A program made the position numbers and the translations under genes. The notes beneath the pieces are model-generated. The model had not been told where the DNA came from. It saw nothing but the letters and a program-made list of their open reading frames with translations, and ran no database searches. From the NCBI GenBank assembly GCA_001695595.3, contig MBPM02000028.1:434001-498000 (forward strand): a stretch of 64,000 nucleotides of DNA, read 5' to 3'. The DNA is from Plasmopara viticola (taxonomy: Eukaryota; Oomycota; Peronosporomycetes; Peronosporales; Peronosporaceae). The number at the start of each line of letters is the position of its first letter. Position 1 is the stretch's first letter. Of the stretch, positions 8,530-22,250 are shown piece by piece.

Positions 8530-11500
8530 ACGATGGATGCTTTGGCCACTCAATCAATTTTTCTCACCCACTCAAAATTTGTTGAGCAAAAAGTAAGCGA
8601 GTGCATCAGTAAGCGAAACCTATCACTCGTGAATTGAAGCACTAAATTCAAATACTTTACATACTGTATGTATATCGAATTGCAAAAGAAAGTGAAGACT
8701 ACTTCCGAATGCTGATGCGCTGTGGGGGCTACGCAGCGCACAGAACCGTCAAGAGCAACTTCTCTTTGTATTAAGCCTGACGCAATCGTGCTTGCTCTCG
8801 GGCCCAAAACCCAGGATGTGGTCACAGCGATCAGCTCAATACATTGTATTTTAAGTTTATCTGAAACCAATAGCTACCCGTGTAAAATCTATGCGGCAAA
8901 GCGGTAGAAACCGTCTCACGCTTAGCGAGGCACATAAGTAAAATTACACAAGAAAAGCTGACCGAAAGAAAAACCCGTTACACGGTCCTTACGTGGTTAG
9001 ATTTTCTGCGGTAAAAACATCTTCTGGTAATGAAAAATGAGCTCGTGCAAATTTTGAGTTCAGATATCCTGAAGTACTATAAGGATTCGACAAATTTTGA
9101 TTAGATGTGAATATCACATTTGATCAAAATGGTATACGAAATCACCGTATCGGTATACACACTGGATTGCGTAATGATGTGCTTCGACGGATACCGGAGT
9201 GAATATGTATCTGGCTAAGGGAAATCAGGGCTCATCGGGTTGTCCAGATCGCACAAGACTTGATTGTATATGTAAATCTTCAATTATAGGCCAGTTACGA
9301 ACATCCTTCGATGATTTATACCCGCCACTTGCGGTAGATGTGTTCGTTGCGTCAAGAGCGCCAAGGCTGAAGGAATCAAATCCCTACAGCCGAACAGTCG
9401 TCTGGTATGCCGTGGAAAAGCGGTGGCGTGGATAGCAGTAGGAGAGTCAACGGGGCTTAGCTCCGAATGACCTTGTACTTTTCAGCACGATTCATGCTTG
9501 CAAGCCTGGCTTGCTGGTTGGTAAGAAAGACGAATATGGTTTTAGTGAACGCGGTTGGCCTTGCCGACTAAAGATGTCGGGTACTTTCAGTCAAAAAACA
9601 TCTAATGCACGCAGTAACGTCAAACACTGTTTGCGCTCGGACCTGGATGCTAGATATGATATCATTCTAAGGACAAATGAACTCATTGTAGGTCAAAACA
9701 TCAGTGGCGATGTCTCGACAATGCACACGTAATCTACTGAGCAACAATTGCTATGTATAGCGCTCACTGCATATATAATTAGCTGTAGGACCAGGCATCG
9801 AGGACAGGGCTCTGACAGTGCATGAAGAGTGACAAGCATAGCACTGAGCATTTCACCGCGGGCAGCTTTTGCTATTTGATGGCTAAGACGGTCTATCGAT
9901 ATTATATTCGAGGTTCAGATATATCATCGATCGATCGTCTATGCTATTCCACTTCTATTAAGCGGATATTTAATTTGTCCAATCTTTGCTAATTGTCAAT
10001 GTGGTCTTCGGTGCGCTAGCATACGATCGTGTCGACGCGAATACAACGCAAAGAATCCCGTCACTATCGTCATTCTTGTCCAAGAAAACGCCAACGCATA
10101 GCGCTGATTTTGTACCACATGGCATCTGATTTCAAGACAAAGAAATCTTAAAGTAGACATGTCGATAAAAAAATCGATATGCGCTCGGCTATATGCCCTT
10201 ACAAGGGCTTTATTAGCAAAATTGGACCTGAAGCTGACCCTTTTCGTTAAATTTTCAACCTTAGCTCCATGAAAGAGAAGAGGCTTGTAAGACAAAAGAC
10301 CAGAGGAAGACATCAACGCCTCACTTCTGTTAAGTGAAGCGGTCTTGAAAAGCTCATCAAGTGCAAGGAGTGGAACATCAAATCGATCCCGAATGATTCC
10401 TTGGATCCGTACTACGCTCAGGTAAACGTCAACAAGAATGTTGTTTCACGAGATCCGCCTTTGACGTTGAGAACATCGTCAAATCGACCTGGTTTCAGAA
10501 CAAAGTACACTGTGTTGAGCGGTAGTGGCCTCTGTGAAAGGAACAAAATGGCGTCCTTAACACCATCTTCCAAGCAAAAGACAATGGCTCATCATAAACC
10601 CTCACTGAATACATCACAGTATACAAGCGTACAATGAGTTAGATGCGGCCACTATTCCGGCAGTTCCATCACTTTTTTGTTTGGTGATGTGCTGCAAAGC
10701 AATACGATTTTGATTTGAAGTACAACCAAATTAAGCTAAGCTTAATCGGCAAGTATTATAATCTCATTCTGCGTAAGCGACTTGTCATTAATCGTGGTCA
10801 GCACTCCGAGTGGAAGTGGCTGGTCTTGGCTAAAGGCACCTGTCGCTTTTATTCGCCTAGTAGCGCGATTATTAAGAGATAATGTAATGACATTTTTGTC
10901 CACAGTCGTACAGAGAGACGGAGAGTCGAATATAAAACACATTGTTCATAGCGAGCGATATTTGAGTGCTTGCGCAAGATCAAGCTCTACGCTAATACAC
11001 ATGAGTTTATCATCGGCTCAAAAGGAGTTTCAGAAGTGATTTGCACAAGCGAGTGCAAATTACGCAGACCATTGTTTGGTAATTTTTATAATGCCACAGG
11101 ATGCTTTGAAATACGCAGTATCGAAATACTTTTAACCGAGTCAAGGTGGACCGAATACAGGCGCTGCTCCTGGCCTTGTCGATTTTAAATGGTCACTTAG
11201 TGTCATCTAAGACATGTCAGGTTTCGTCATCGCCACTGCAATTGTAATGCTAGGCGCCAAGAGATGATTGTGCTCGAATCTTGACAGATTGTAGGCTACT
11301 GTTCTATCCAATAGATGAACCACCTGCGATAGAGCGTGCTCTTATCAAATGCAGAGTAAACTGCAAGGCTATAAGATATTCGTAATCGGTGTCATGTATC
11401 TTCTTTACAGCGTCGCCTTACCACTTAAGAAATATCAAGTGGCTTTCCTCCTGTGCGAAAGATGACCTGAGCCGGAATAGCGTTGCCTAGAATACGAAAA

Positions 11501-13389
11501 AGCTTACGTCTCAAATGCGATCCGTATCAATTTCTATCGGGGGTACAAATGCGCGAGATGATATGTGCAGATTTACATTGAAGGCTCTGCGTAGCTCTGT
11601 GATTAAGCTTTAACATAAAATTGCTGGCGTCAAGCACGTGTCAACACTGGCTCTCGATAAAAAGCGGAGGTTTATCGCAGCACTGACCCATCTCGTGTAG
11701 TTGTTACTAAAGATTTAGATTTTAACTTTGTCCCTTAATGAATCTTTAAATGAATCGCCTGGCGCTCTTGTCACTCATGAGAAATCTCATGGCTCGGGAA
11801 GCACCCTTTGTTGGCGGAACAAAATTATATGAGTGGTTAATTAAGTACGTGTGTTCGAACATTTTGAGTGTATCAAGTAGCCGAGTAGGATCAAAGCTAG
11901 CCAGTGACATAGCGCTGTTTGCAGTCCATACGCAAGCATTCGCCTTCGGCCTGACGAATGACTCTGGCAGCTTAAACGAGGATTGTGGTCTTGTTGGCTG
12001 ATCGGCTCACTACAATCGGTTAATTTAAATTAGCGGCCTTATTTTTCGGTCGTGTCGTTAGGCAACATAAACTCCGGAGTTAATTGTCTCGAAACAAAAC
12101 CGCGTTTTTAATAAATTGACAACATACCCACAGCAAACAATCCACAACTTTATAATCAAACAGAGCAAGTATATTGCATTTTGAAGACGCGTTACGCGAT
12201 GTTCATGCTCCCACTCTTCAAGTTTATGTCCTAACAGGCTATAGACTTAATGTTCCCTAAGCGCCGCCGCGTTGTGGCTCTAATTTTGCCAAGGAAGAAA
12301 TAGCAGAGTTTATATCAGCTCACTTATTTTGCGTAATTGTCACAAGACAAATTTGTCGAAACGACTTAGTGTCGTGTGCCACGTGCGCGACAGAGTGGCT
12401 CAAAAAGCCTCCCAAAGGATTTTCAAGGAGAAATTGCTAGACGATATATACAACCGAAATATTATTTATTACATTTCTAAGACCAGACTTCGTTGGCGCT
12501 TCATTAGACCATCAAGGACATATTTGACGAGATTTAGCGCGTAACCTTAGCATTGCTAAAGAAACTCAGTGTGATGTTAGGCTCACCTAAGCCGTATTTA
12601 TCCTCAAAACACACAAGCACGGAAGCGTCAGCTACGGGTCATTGTCAAGCATAGCCAAGGGAAGTCGAGACATTAATTAGGCTAAACATTTTTCACGAAG
12701 TGCCACAATCAATGTCCAATTTTGAGCAAATCGAACAACTTTGCGCGGAGCCATACAACTGCATGCTCGAGGCTCAAGAAACGAACGGAAAAATTAAAAT
12801 CTCTAGAAGAAGCTGCATCCAGTGCAAGTTTCAACGAAGCCGCTAAAGATTTTCACGAGGAGCCTTTTACCAGTCCCTCAATTTCATCCCTTAAGACACT
12901 GGTCGCGATTGACATCGTAGCGAAGAGCACACAATGTTCCGCATGACGTTGTGGTCACGAGCTACACCATCTCGAGCCGTTGCGGAATGGTGCTCACAGA
13001 AGCATAATGCTGTGACCTATACTATTCAGCTAATTATTGACGTCGAGTTTACAGCCGAGGAAGCTCGTGCTTGCTGAGGTAGTTTCAAAGAGCGAGCAGA
13101 TAGTAAAGTCTTTGGAGCTTTTTTACGCAATAGTTAGATGACTACCTTTAAGCTTCGACCAGAATGGGTCCTACTTTTAAATCAAATCCTTTGCTCGTTT
13201 GGGCTGTAGCAAATGGAAAAATTTCTGCAGGAGATGCAATCTCGCTTTGGAGCTGCATGCGTAACAAACTAAGCGTTGGAGCTCTAGTGTTCTAAATATC
13301 TAAGCAATCCAACCCCGTGGCTTCTCGGTGTATCGCACCAGGCTTGTCGGATACGAGTTAATACTTACATGCAGATTTGGATATGACTA
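8530..13389. other. Gene-poor tract (about 4.9 kb), no recognisable gene
   Basis: The first few hundred bases should carry the promoter of the minus-strand effector gene. The rest shows only short frames without domain signatures (the longest, 106 codons, at 9996-10316 minus). No tRNA-like fold, rRNA match or repeat with a partner in this window was recognised before 13390. Base composition is AT-leaning and resembles the decayed repeat tracts elsewhere. Confidence 0.45.
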
Positions 13390-14050
13390 TAGTTTGTGGT
13401 CACTATTGGGGTGCCAACGTTGGCGAGAGCTCGGCTTCAGCACGGTGTCATTCAAAGTTGTAGTCTGCGCACGACGCTACGCAAATCCCTACAATACTGA
13501 TTTTTGGCGAAAAACTGGCGAAAAAAGTCATTGAACGATCACGAACAGTTTTCTCAATCTCTTGCGCTCATGCCCGTGAAAAAACAGAAATGTTAATGAG
13601 TGACCCACAATATACCGGAAAAGCACACACGTAGTGGCACTTCAATAGATCATCTAGGGCCGACGGTCGTCAGCTACAACATACTGCAAGCGCCATGGAG
13701 AGGCCATGGCGAAAATTCCATATCGAAATGCAGATAGTTGCCTCATGCATTTGATAGTTGGGACTCGACAGAACCTAGCAGCCGCAGTAGGAGTACATAG
13801 ACAATTATTTTTGGACTCATGTCCGAGGCACAAATTAACGTAGATAGAATAGTTTATAGCATCATTGAGGGCAGCATAGCTGCGCAGAAAGAGAGCGCTG
13901 ATCGTACCTGGGTGTCACGAACAATCGTGCAAATAGCGAATAAACATTTTCCATAAGTGAATTAATAGTCAAACGGTGATCCTATCTTAGTAGACGCGCT
14001 ACAATTGACGGTGATATCAAATTCATCAGATTAAGTGTGTCTTTAAATAG
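13390..14050 (+). repeat. Diverged interspersed repeat, family R2 (partner at 40820-41300)
   Basis: Aligns by eye in direct orientation with 40820-41300. Shared blocks include AGCACGGTGTCAT, the GATCATCTAGGG-CGACGGTCGTC block and AGTAGACGCGCTACAA. The 13.4-kb copy carries extra sequence in the middle. No intact frame survives. In the right-hand locus this family follows R1 closely, so R1 and R2 may be parts of one large element. Confidence 0.6.
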
Positions 14051-14249
14051 CTACTCACTTCTTGTCCGCTGAGAACCCGAATATCCAGAGTAGAAACTTC
14101 TAGCAATATCAAGATTTTTACAAAATAATACATTGAATGAGCAAAATACCACGATCTTCGATTATCACGATGGATCAGCTCATACAAGACCTTTTTTGTA
14201 TCGCGTGATTCAGTGCTTTTAAGTGCTGTTTTGTGGACTAGAACACTTA

Positions 14250-14760
14250 GGAGCCGACCGGTGCACTATATCTTACATGAGAAAAAGCGGGGAGAAGCTA
14301 TTTTGGCGTCGATTGTGCCAAGGATGTCGGTTAGACAGGTCCCTCCAGCCATTACATCACACAGCAAATCGCAAGGAAGAATTTTGATAAATTGGTACCA
14401 AAGCTCTGTCAGATAAGTGATTGAACCACTGTATAACCAAAAACGGATCAGGACTAATCTCGCTTACAAAGCGTTCAGTGACGAACAACTGCGATCAGAT
14501 TGCACATATATATTTGGCGACTAGCGCTCAGTCTCTAGGAAGAAGTTCCCAAAGCGGTCACGATAGAGCAAATTACGACGAATGAGATATTTCGGTTTCA
14601 AGATGAACATTAGTGAATAGCGATGTTTATTGATGAACTTAGCTAAGCTGTATGTTTCTAGCACAATTTGAAACAGCTTGAGCAGAGCCAAAAAGTGGTC
14701 TCGCGACTTGGAGAAGAGACTTATCTATTATCGCTATCGTATGAAGTAATTTTTTAGTGA
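14250..14760 (+). repeat. Diverged interspersed repeat, family R3, copy 1
   Basis: Matches 21733-22250 (direct) and the reverse complement of 38250-38720. Landmarks are GGTGCACTATAT..TTACATG, GGATGYCGKTTAG, a CAAAGCTCTGTCAGATAAG-like block and CGGATC(A/G)GGACT. Part of the other two copies keeps a reading frame with M-R-L-E-E-E-(I/T), so the family was once protein-coding. It is probably a retroelement, with the domain unrecognised. This copy is full of stops. Confidence 0.6.
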
Positions 14761-17700
14761 TACCAGGGGCGCGGATGGGTTTAGCGTTCGCATTGCCTTT
14801 TTTGTTAAAAATCGTAGAACGTAGTCTCACAAGACTCTTTCTAGCTTATATAATTTTTAAGAATTACATGTTAAATACATTACAAACTTAGGGAAAGCAC
14901 AATGTCCTTGTCGGTTCGTCTTCTCGAAGGCAAGATGATGAGCTGATTAACATCAACAGGATGGTATGTCGTAGAACGAAGAGATGCGTCAGACATGTAA
15001 AATACAGATGCCGATACAAAGCCTTTCACGCAATTGTTATCGCAAAAGAAAGTGTCAAAGTCGAGTGGCTACTTTAAGACAGCGATCACAGCTGCATTTT
15101 AATTGGTTAAATAGTTTGATCACTCTATAGAGTGATACCGGTAGATCTAGCCCGAGTTGGGACAGAACCCTTAAGTACGACGCTTCTGAAAGTACATGCT
15201 GCTCTGACTAGTGGTCATTTGGGCCTAGTGCGAATAGCTTCTCGTTCACCACAACTCGTTGGTAGCCTTATGAGATATTAAGTGTGTGAAGATCAGTCAG
15301 AGGGTCAAAATTTCGGCTCCTTTATTGATCGTGCTAATATCGATGGACCGTTTCAGGTCCATAATATCTCGACTTTTCCTTATGCTTGCCAGAAATCGAA
15401 GGCACGAGATGCTAAAGCGCTGCCTTGGGAACAAACAGCAAGATTCTTTGTGGATCAGCATTAAGACTCCATGACCTTCCAGACACATTTGTTGTGGATC
15501 GGAACCCGCTTTAAAGGCTTTATTCATAAAACGCTGCTGGTACTAAATTGGTGATCTGTTTTAATCTATCTAGCGGACCAGGCGGAAATGGTCAACCCTG
15601 TATTAAGGGGTAGACTGTGCAGTATGCGTGCTGAGGTTCGGGCCATAAGCCTTCTTAAAGTTAAATTCGCGCTCCACAATGCGGCTTACGCAACGATGAG
15701 CCTAACATATTTATGAACATCAGTTGCGACACTTTAGGGCTACATCTAGCCCTTAAAGCACAAATGAATCTGGTAGGGGTGGGGGTAGAAGGCTCAACAA
15801 ACTTCTAGGGCTCTCATTTGATTTTGCAAAAATGGCTATTAGACCTCGCAAAAAGTTGGTATATATATTCAGCAGGGCAAGAAATGTGTCTGCATAACCT
15901 CAGCGCAGAAAAAAAATAGTTCTCGGATTTACAAGGTAGAGAAAATATGTTTGCTTATAAGCAGTTCTTAAGTACTTTAATGTACTAAATTACTACCGCC
16001 AGAAAGGGTGCTCATGTTATTTCCAAGCAAAACAATCCTAATCTCGAACTTTTCTTGGCCCTGAAAGGACATAGATTGGCTTGAGCTATGATCTTGTTTA
16101 GACGACGCATTTAACTTTTATTCTGTGTGGACCGAATTCACATGCAGTTCACTCAACAAAATGCCGACGCTCATGTAAGTTCTGGTGTGCGCGGTCACCA
16201 CGCTTGCAAAAGTTGGTAATGTGGGTATGGATCTCAAATTTATCCTCCCATGAGCTCTACTTTTGAAGCATCTTGAGATGTGCTTTTTCTTGCCTCAGCC
16301 CCTCAAACCCAAGTAACATGAAGCTTAATCTTGATGGATATACTAATTACTACATCTAATAGCATCTCCGACATCAGAGCAACCATCCAAGAATGTGGAG
16401 ACAAAAATATTATAAGTTCTTGTAGTGAGGACATTCTTTCTTCATCACAAGATTCTAGATTCGACCTTGGCAGCGGGGTCGCTCTAAAATATATTTATAA
16501 AGTGGTGCGCTCGCTCAGCTCATGCACGTGCTCTTTACTATATCCCCATTTATGATTGATGTCTGGGGTAAATAGCCTATAAGTTGGCAAGCCGTGGCGC
16601 TAACAGAATTGTCAGACTTGTGCGATATATCGCACCTTCAATATTCTCAAATGTTGTTTGACCAGACCTCGAGTTTTGAGCGTTGTTGCATCGCTCCGAG
16701 GGAAGTCGCTCGAATCACGCTTTCAATTATAGAGGTATGGTATCCCGTGCTTGTAGCCATTTATTAAGCGATAAAATGGAATTCAAATCGGCCTTTCGTG
16801 GCTGTCTGTGCAGTCCTGGAATAAAACCTCGCACTCACCTGACCTGAGTAATAATACAGCGTAAGTAAGCCCACGTAGAGAAAAAGGTGTGCCTACAGCT
16901 CGTTAGAAAGGGCAAGCGTTTATGCCAAGCCTTTAACGGCTGTGAATATATAATTGATCCAATTGAGAATGAGGCGCAAGCATGCTTAAGTCATGAGGAC
17001 AATAGAAACTGCATTTTTTGTTCGATTTTGGCATCAAGGATATCAGATCTCAAATTTTAATTTGTCGTATTATCTTTTTCGTTTAATGAGGATTTAAATT
17101 CAATTTTAGCTTTTGATCATCATGTCTCGTACGTGTCTTAATACACCGAGTCCACGAGCTCGAACAACATTAATAAAGACAGCAGTGTGTGTAGTTTTAG
17201 CTAAAGTTCAACATTGACAATAAAAAATCTTTAATTTTCAATTTGTTTACTGTTTTTTCTGGTGAGAAGTAAGCCGCATTGTTTAGTGCTTTTTGAATAT
17301 AAAGGATTAGGACGCCTTAACGTCTTGGATCCTCCGCGCACAAATCGCGCAATATGTCGCTATAAGCGGTGATCTTTCTAGCCTGTGGATATGCTTTTTC
17401 TGGTACCAAGAACATGAAAAGGCATATCAAAAAGAACTAGCACAGCAAAGTCCCGATCCGAGCTAATTGACCCTGATTATGTCTGATAACACGGCATGAA
17501 AAAAAGGGCCGCAGCTTCGATACCGTGCTATCGCCACTAGATGAGCCAACTTGTCAGCAAAATTTATTTCTCGTCAGACCCTTTGGCATGTCAAGCACGA
17601 AACATATAGTAGTGGACTACTGACATTGTAATAGCACGAATAGCTTGATAATGATGCAGTCGCTTTCGCGAAGGCTCCAAACGCTGACAAACTTTGCACG

Positions 17701-19359
17701 TGCGAGCATATGTGCCGACGCACATATACAACTCAAGTCACGAATAGTGGATGGTCACTAAGCCCACGTCCTCTCGACTGAGATGACTACCATGTTGAGG
17801 ATCGTGAGCCGCGAATAGAATTCAAAACCTCAGACTCGTGTATATTCCTTAGGTAATCGTCAACCACTTTGTTCACAGCAAACATCGTGCGCCGTCTTCC
17901 TCGAGCTTTACTCATTGGCCTTTGCTCATGCGCAGTGAAAGGCCTTCCTCTATATTGTGATAACTCGAATGTGAGAAGGTCACGCATGGCATACAGTAGA
18001 TGCTAGCTGTGGTTTGCGCAAACCGCTCAGTATCTTTTGTACTAGCTCATGCACAAAGTGGCTTCTCGCCCATTCTTTTTTGGGCTAACGCATTGCCGGG
18101 GTAAATTTAGGACTGATTCTTTCAAGTACCTCTCAGCACTTACTCGCAGTGGTAGGGCTTTCCTCAAAATGCCTTGGCTTAACGCCATCGACAAATTGCA
18201 AATACCGTTCTGTACACCATTGCTTAAACGCTTAATTGCCACTCCACGTCGCGAAAAATCTTTTTCAAATAGTGTCCAATTCGACTATTTAGTATTCAAG
18301 ATTCAGTTTAGTGTCCGCGTTGATTTTGCCTCACCAAAGTATTATTAGGAGCAAAGTGGGTGACACACAAAGCTTTTTGACGTACGACCATTCCAGAGTT
18401 TGTGGCGCTCCAGCCACGCGGAACCTTCGATGAAACATCCAGATCTAAGAAATATACTGCTTTAAACACTAAAAGAGTCGAGGAATTGCAAACCCTAATA
18501 CAATGGGCTCCTATCTATGCTCTCGTTGCTAAATAAATGTAGAAGATGCCTCGCCAGCGTACTCGTAGAACCTCAGTGTATGACTGCGTTTTTTTAAGTG
18601 AGCACCGAGCGATATTGCCAGACGCCCCGAAGTTGATAGAGACGGACCATGCTAAGACTCCGCACGAACGTCATAGCCATTACCACGTAAGGTTTGCGTG
18701 CACAGGCCTTGCTGCAAAGCTTTATTAAGCTAAGTCCTTTCAGCCTTCCATTATTTCATAACATCCAGTTCTAGCCCTAGTAGGCTGCCCCGTTCCCTTC
18801 CAGTTTTGTCACTTTACCGTGGCTTGCCAGACGCCCAATCGATCGTGATGTTTTGTCTCGGTGAACTTTGGCACACATAAAATAGTCAATATACTTGGCC
18901 TGGCATCAAATCGCGAGAATCTTCACATATGAAGCATCGATAGATGCCAACATTCTGGTCAGCAGCTTACCAGTTGACCTCATCTCATACGCAAACTACC
19001 TAAGGGGTTCTGGATCTTTGATCCCACTTCCATCGGCAATGATTAAATCATTCGGTATCTCTATAATGGCCTTCATAGATGGTACTCCTGACTGGCCCGT
19101 TCCCGTGGGCATTTCTTTCATAAAGCGATGCTTGCCACCTCCTCGGAAAAAAATTGCGGAATACCTCAGCCAGCATAATTTGCGTTCCTACAAAACGTTT
19201 CTTATTCGAAAGAAGTGCAAGAAATTGCGAATGCATGCGGCACGCACATGCATCGGCGGACACTTAAGCTTATTTAAAAGTCTCAACTAGAGTACTGCAA
19301 GTAAAGAGAATACCCCGTCGTGTAATCATTCAACAATATCAAAGATAGTAATAGGTGTT
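14761..19359. other. Gene-poor tract (about 4.6 kb), no recognisable gene
   Basis: Contains scattered short frames, for example 131 codons at 18895-19290 plus and 99 codons at 18049-18348 plus. Opposite strands read equally open there and neither shows a known domain. I interpret this as decayed mobile DNA. No structural RNA or regulatory feature is visible. Confidence 0.4.
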
Positions 19360-19930
19360 CTCTGATTTCGGCGGGGCTCTCATGAAAATCTTACTAATTG
19401 AAGTATCTTAAAATATAGTATTCCTCTGCTCCAAATGGTACTGCCAGAAAAATCGAACAGTGATAGTGCGCTTGGAGGTGAAAAAAAATGCTCCTTTTGT
19501 CAATATTTCAATCATCTGCAAGACTACAGATTAAAGAATGACTGAGCAATATATGAGCAAGTCGCATGAAAGATTGCCCAATATTTTTAAGAGTTTATAC
19601 GACCCAGCGACCAAGAATAGTGCAATAGACAATATAGATTTTGCCGTTCTTCCAGTGTATAGTCGATGCTGAAATGGCGGCCGAATTAAGCTTTTCTTAG
19701 GATTTTACGATGCGTAACGCTTTCTAACCCAAAATGTCAGCGTAGACCGAAGGTTTTCCTTCTTCAGATTCATTTTCGCCGTGTGAATTCTATATAACAA
19801 AGCTAATGACGTATTAACTATGATATAGGCCACTAGTGTGCTACGCAGTTCATGGTTTCAAAAGGCAATTTCGTTTAATCAACCCGTAAGACACGAAGAA
19901 GAAAATTGGATCTTAAGAAGCAGACTTGTA
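19360..19930 (+). repeat. Diverged interspersed repeat, family R4 (partner at 37500-38060)
   Basis: Aligns with 37500-38060 in direct orientation. Shared blocks are ATTTCGGYGGGG, CAAATGTCAGCGT-GACYGAA, TTTCGCCGTGTG, AATGACGTAT and TGTG-TACGCAGT. Identity is moderate with indels. In both loci an R3 copy lies within about 2 kb, which suggests R3 and R4 belong to the same or a habitually nested element. Confidence 0.6.
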
Positions 19931-20689
19931 TTCCAAGCAAAAATAAAATTTTGCTCTCAGCTAATCGAATCGAGACACTTTACGCTAGGACAAATGACTT
20001 TTTCCAAGACTACTGGCGAGTACACACATCACCGATAAGATTCGTGTTGTTGCAAATATGTCTTGCTGAGGAAAATTGTGGAAGCGGACTGGCAAGGCTT
20101 GTAAAGAATCGCCAGTGGCTCAAGACAAGTATTTGCTGATCTCTTGATATTGCAACAGCTAATCTGTTCGAGGAAGTTGTCATTTGCCATTCTGTCGATA
20201 TTCAAGTAGCGAAGAAGGTTAATTGACATTATAAGCCACCAAAATTTGCCTTTATAGTACCGAAATTGTAGGGAACTTTAACTTGGCGTACCTTTCTGAA
20301 GTGAGAAATATTAGTTTTGGTATCCTTTGAAATACATCGGTATGTCAACCGGTATAGCCACCATTATTTCTAGACCTTTCACCACAAGAGCTGCCCGTTG
20401 CATCTTTTCCCACAGTACGCTGAACAGAATGAATCCGATAAATATACTATTTGGCTCCAAGGGCACATTGCTTTTGTAGTGTTTAAGTACTAGGGCCGCA
20501 ATGTCTCGCCCACAGCGTTCGAAACATGGTCCGTACATGTGACCTTTCATGATTCTGCACAGTCACAAATATTTTTTTGCACTATAGTTGCAAAGCCATT
20601 ATGATAGTATGCACAGGTCTAATGTCAATTTTTTCAGGCACTACCTACAAAAGTCACCCTTCACTGCTTTGATACTATTGCATAAGCTT

Positions 20690-20995
20690 GTATTGTATTG
20701 TATCACGTTATCGCGTTGCCAAGTTATGCACGTGCTAGGCTCAGTCTGGTTAGTCCACGGCATAAATTGGTGTCCGCATACGTCGGGTCTCGTTTGGCGG
20801 GCAGTGCAGCCAGCACCGAAGTCGTGAGGGTCTTTCATTATTTTGTTTAGTTCTAACTTGGTAAGAGCCCAGATCGCGCCCTGGTGCTGGTCACCGTCGC
20901 GTCGAGGGTGAGACTCGTTAGAGACCTGCAGATGCCCGAGAGCACCTGCCCGAAGCGCGCGAGCATTTAGCTCCCGCGCTTGGAAGGAGGGTGTC
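20690..20995 (-). mobile_element. SINE-like retroposon, copy 2
   Basis: Reverse-complement copy of the SINE family. Its (TTACA)n-type tail reads TATTGTATTGTAT at 20691-20703 on the plus strand. The body matches copies 3 and 4 up to the 'aaggagggYgtc' block at 20995. The first roughly 15 bases of the full element are lost or diverged, and no convincing target-site duplication remains. It is probably older than the other copies. Confidence 0.75.
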
Positions 20996-21554
20996 TATTT
21001 CCTACATCCATGTAAACTTACTTCATTGTCATGTGCAGACAGAAGCAGAAAATTTCAAAACGGATCAGAGTAAATTGAATACATTAGGCCACAATGACAA
21101 GCTTGTGCTCACATATTGCTAAGCATGCTGAAGCGCGTACTGGTGCTCCAATAGACACCATCTTGGTCCTTTGGTTAATGCGTGCGACTTTGCGATTTTG
21201 GCTACGCACTAATGCCAATAGTCATACGCTCTGAGCTTCAGAACTTTAGAGGAGGAGGTTTAGGTTGTTCAGCATATCGTCGTCGGAAGCTTCAAGGTGC
21301 TGATCAATCGAGTTTGACTGCTCGGATACTTAGTTCTGGTTTGGCTAATCGAATCACCTATCCTGCAAAGCAGCCCTTAAAGTGAAGCGCATATCTGTTC
21401 TTAATGAAATACGTGCGAGAAGAAAAGGGATTTTGTGACGTGTCATTTTGCAAAGGGTAAATGGCCCCATTATGATGTCGAATTTTTTCGAAAGCGACTT
21501 TGCCTGCCTGGGCATCATCTGCGAATAAATAATGCAAAGAAGGATAACACACGT

Positions 21555-22250
21555 GTTTATATAGAATGGCGTCAAGCGCGATAGTAGTGTTTGTAGCACA
21601 ATCATGTGGAAGCCACTATAGTATAAAACTTAAAGCGAGATCAAGATGTTTGCCTAAGATCGGAGTCAATGAAAAAGTACCAGGATTGGCGTCAAGGTGT
21701 TGGTTTGTCGACTTGATAAGTTGGAAGTCTTACCGATGCACTATATTTTACATGCTAAAAAAGTGATAGGAGAATGTGACGTCTATCTTGGCGTCGCTAA
21801 GGATGCCGTTTAGCTAGACGATTGTTGCGGCTCCTACAGCTATTAAATCACAAGTCAAATTGCAAGGAATGAGCCGACACCAAAGTTCTGACGGATAAGC
21901 GATTGCACCACTAGAAAAAATATCGGATCGGGACTGACCTTGCCTACAAAGCCTCAATTCTTTGAAGGATTGCAAGTGAATGCACATAAGTTGCGGCGAC
22001 TAGTGCTCTGGCACTCTTCGAATTTCTGCGGTCTAGCAAGGCACGATGGATCCGGTATTTTGATCTCGAGATGAAGAACAGTGAATTGCGGTGTTTGAAG
22101 ATAACTTAGCTATGGAATAAGTTTTTGCAGAAGTTAAAAAGGCTCGAACCTGCAAAAGCATAGCTAAAGTAGTAGCCATGCGACTTGAAGAAGAAATTGG
22201 GAGATCCGCACTCTTATGTAAATCAGATATTAATACTTTGGATATTATAT
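21555..22250 (+). repeat. Diverged interspersed repeat, family R3, copy 2
   Basis: Aligns with 14250-14760 over part of its length and with the reverse complement of 38250-38945 over its whole length. The start (plus strand M-A-x-x-A-x-V-V) is readable in both this copy and the 38-kb copy and continues to a shared V-N-E-K motif. Near 22180 a frame with V-A-M-R-L-E-E-E-I is also conserved. Stops and frame shifts interrupt the rest. It is a decayed protein-coding repeat of unknown domain. Confidence 0.6.

Noticed and set aside
18895..19290. 131-codon plus frame as a possible gene
   Set aside because: The opposite strand is about equally open and neither has a recognisable family. The neighbourhood is repeat-derived.
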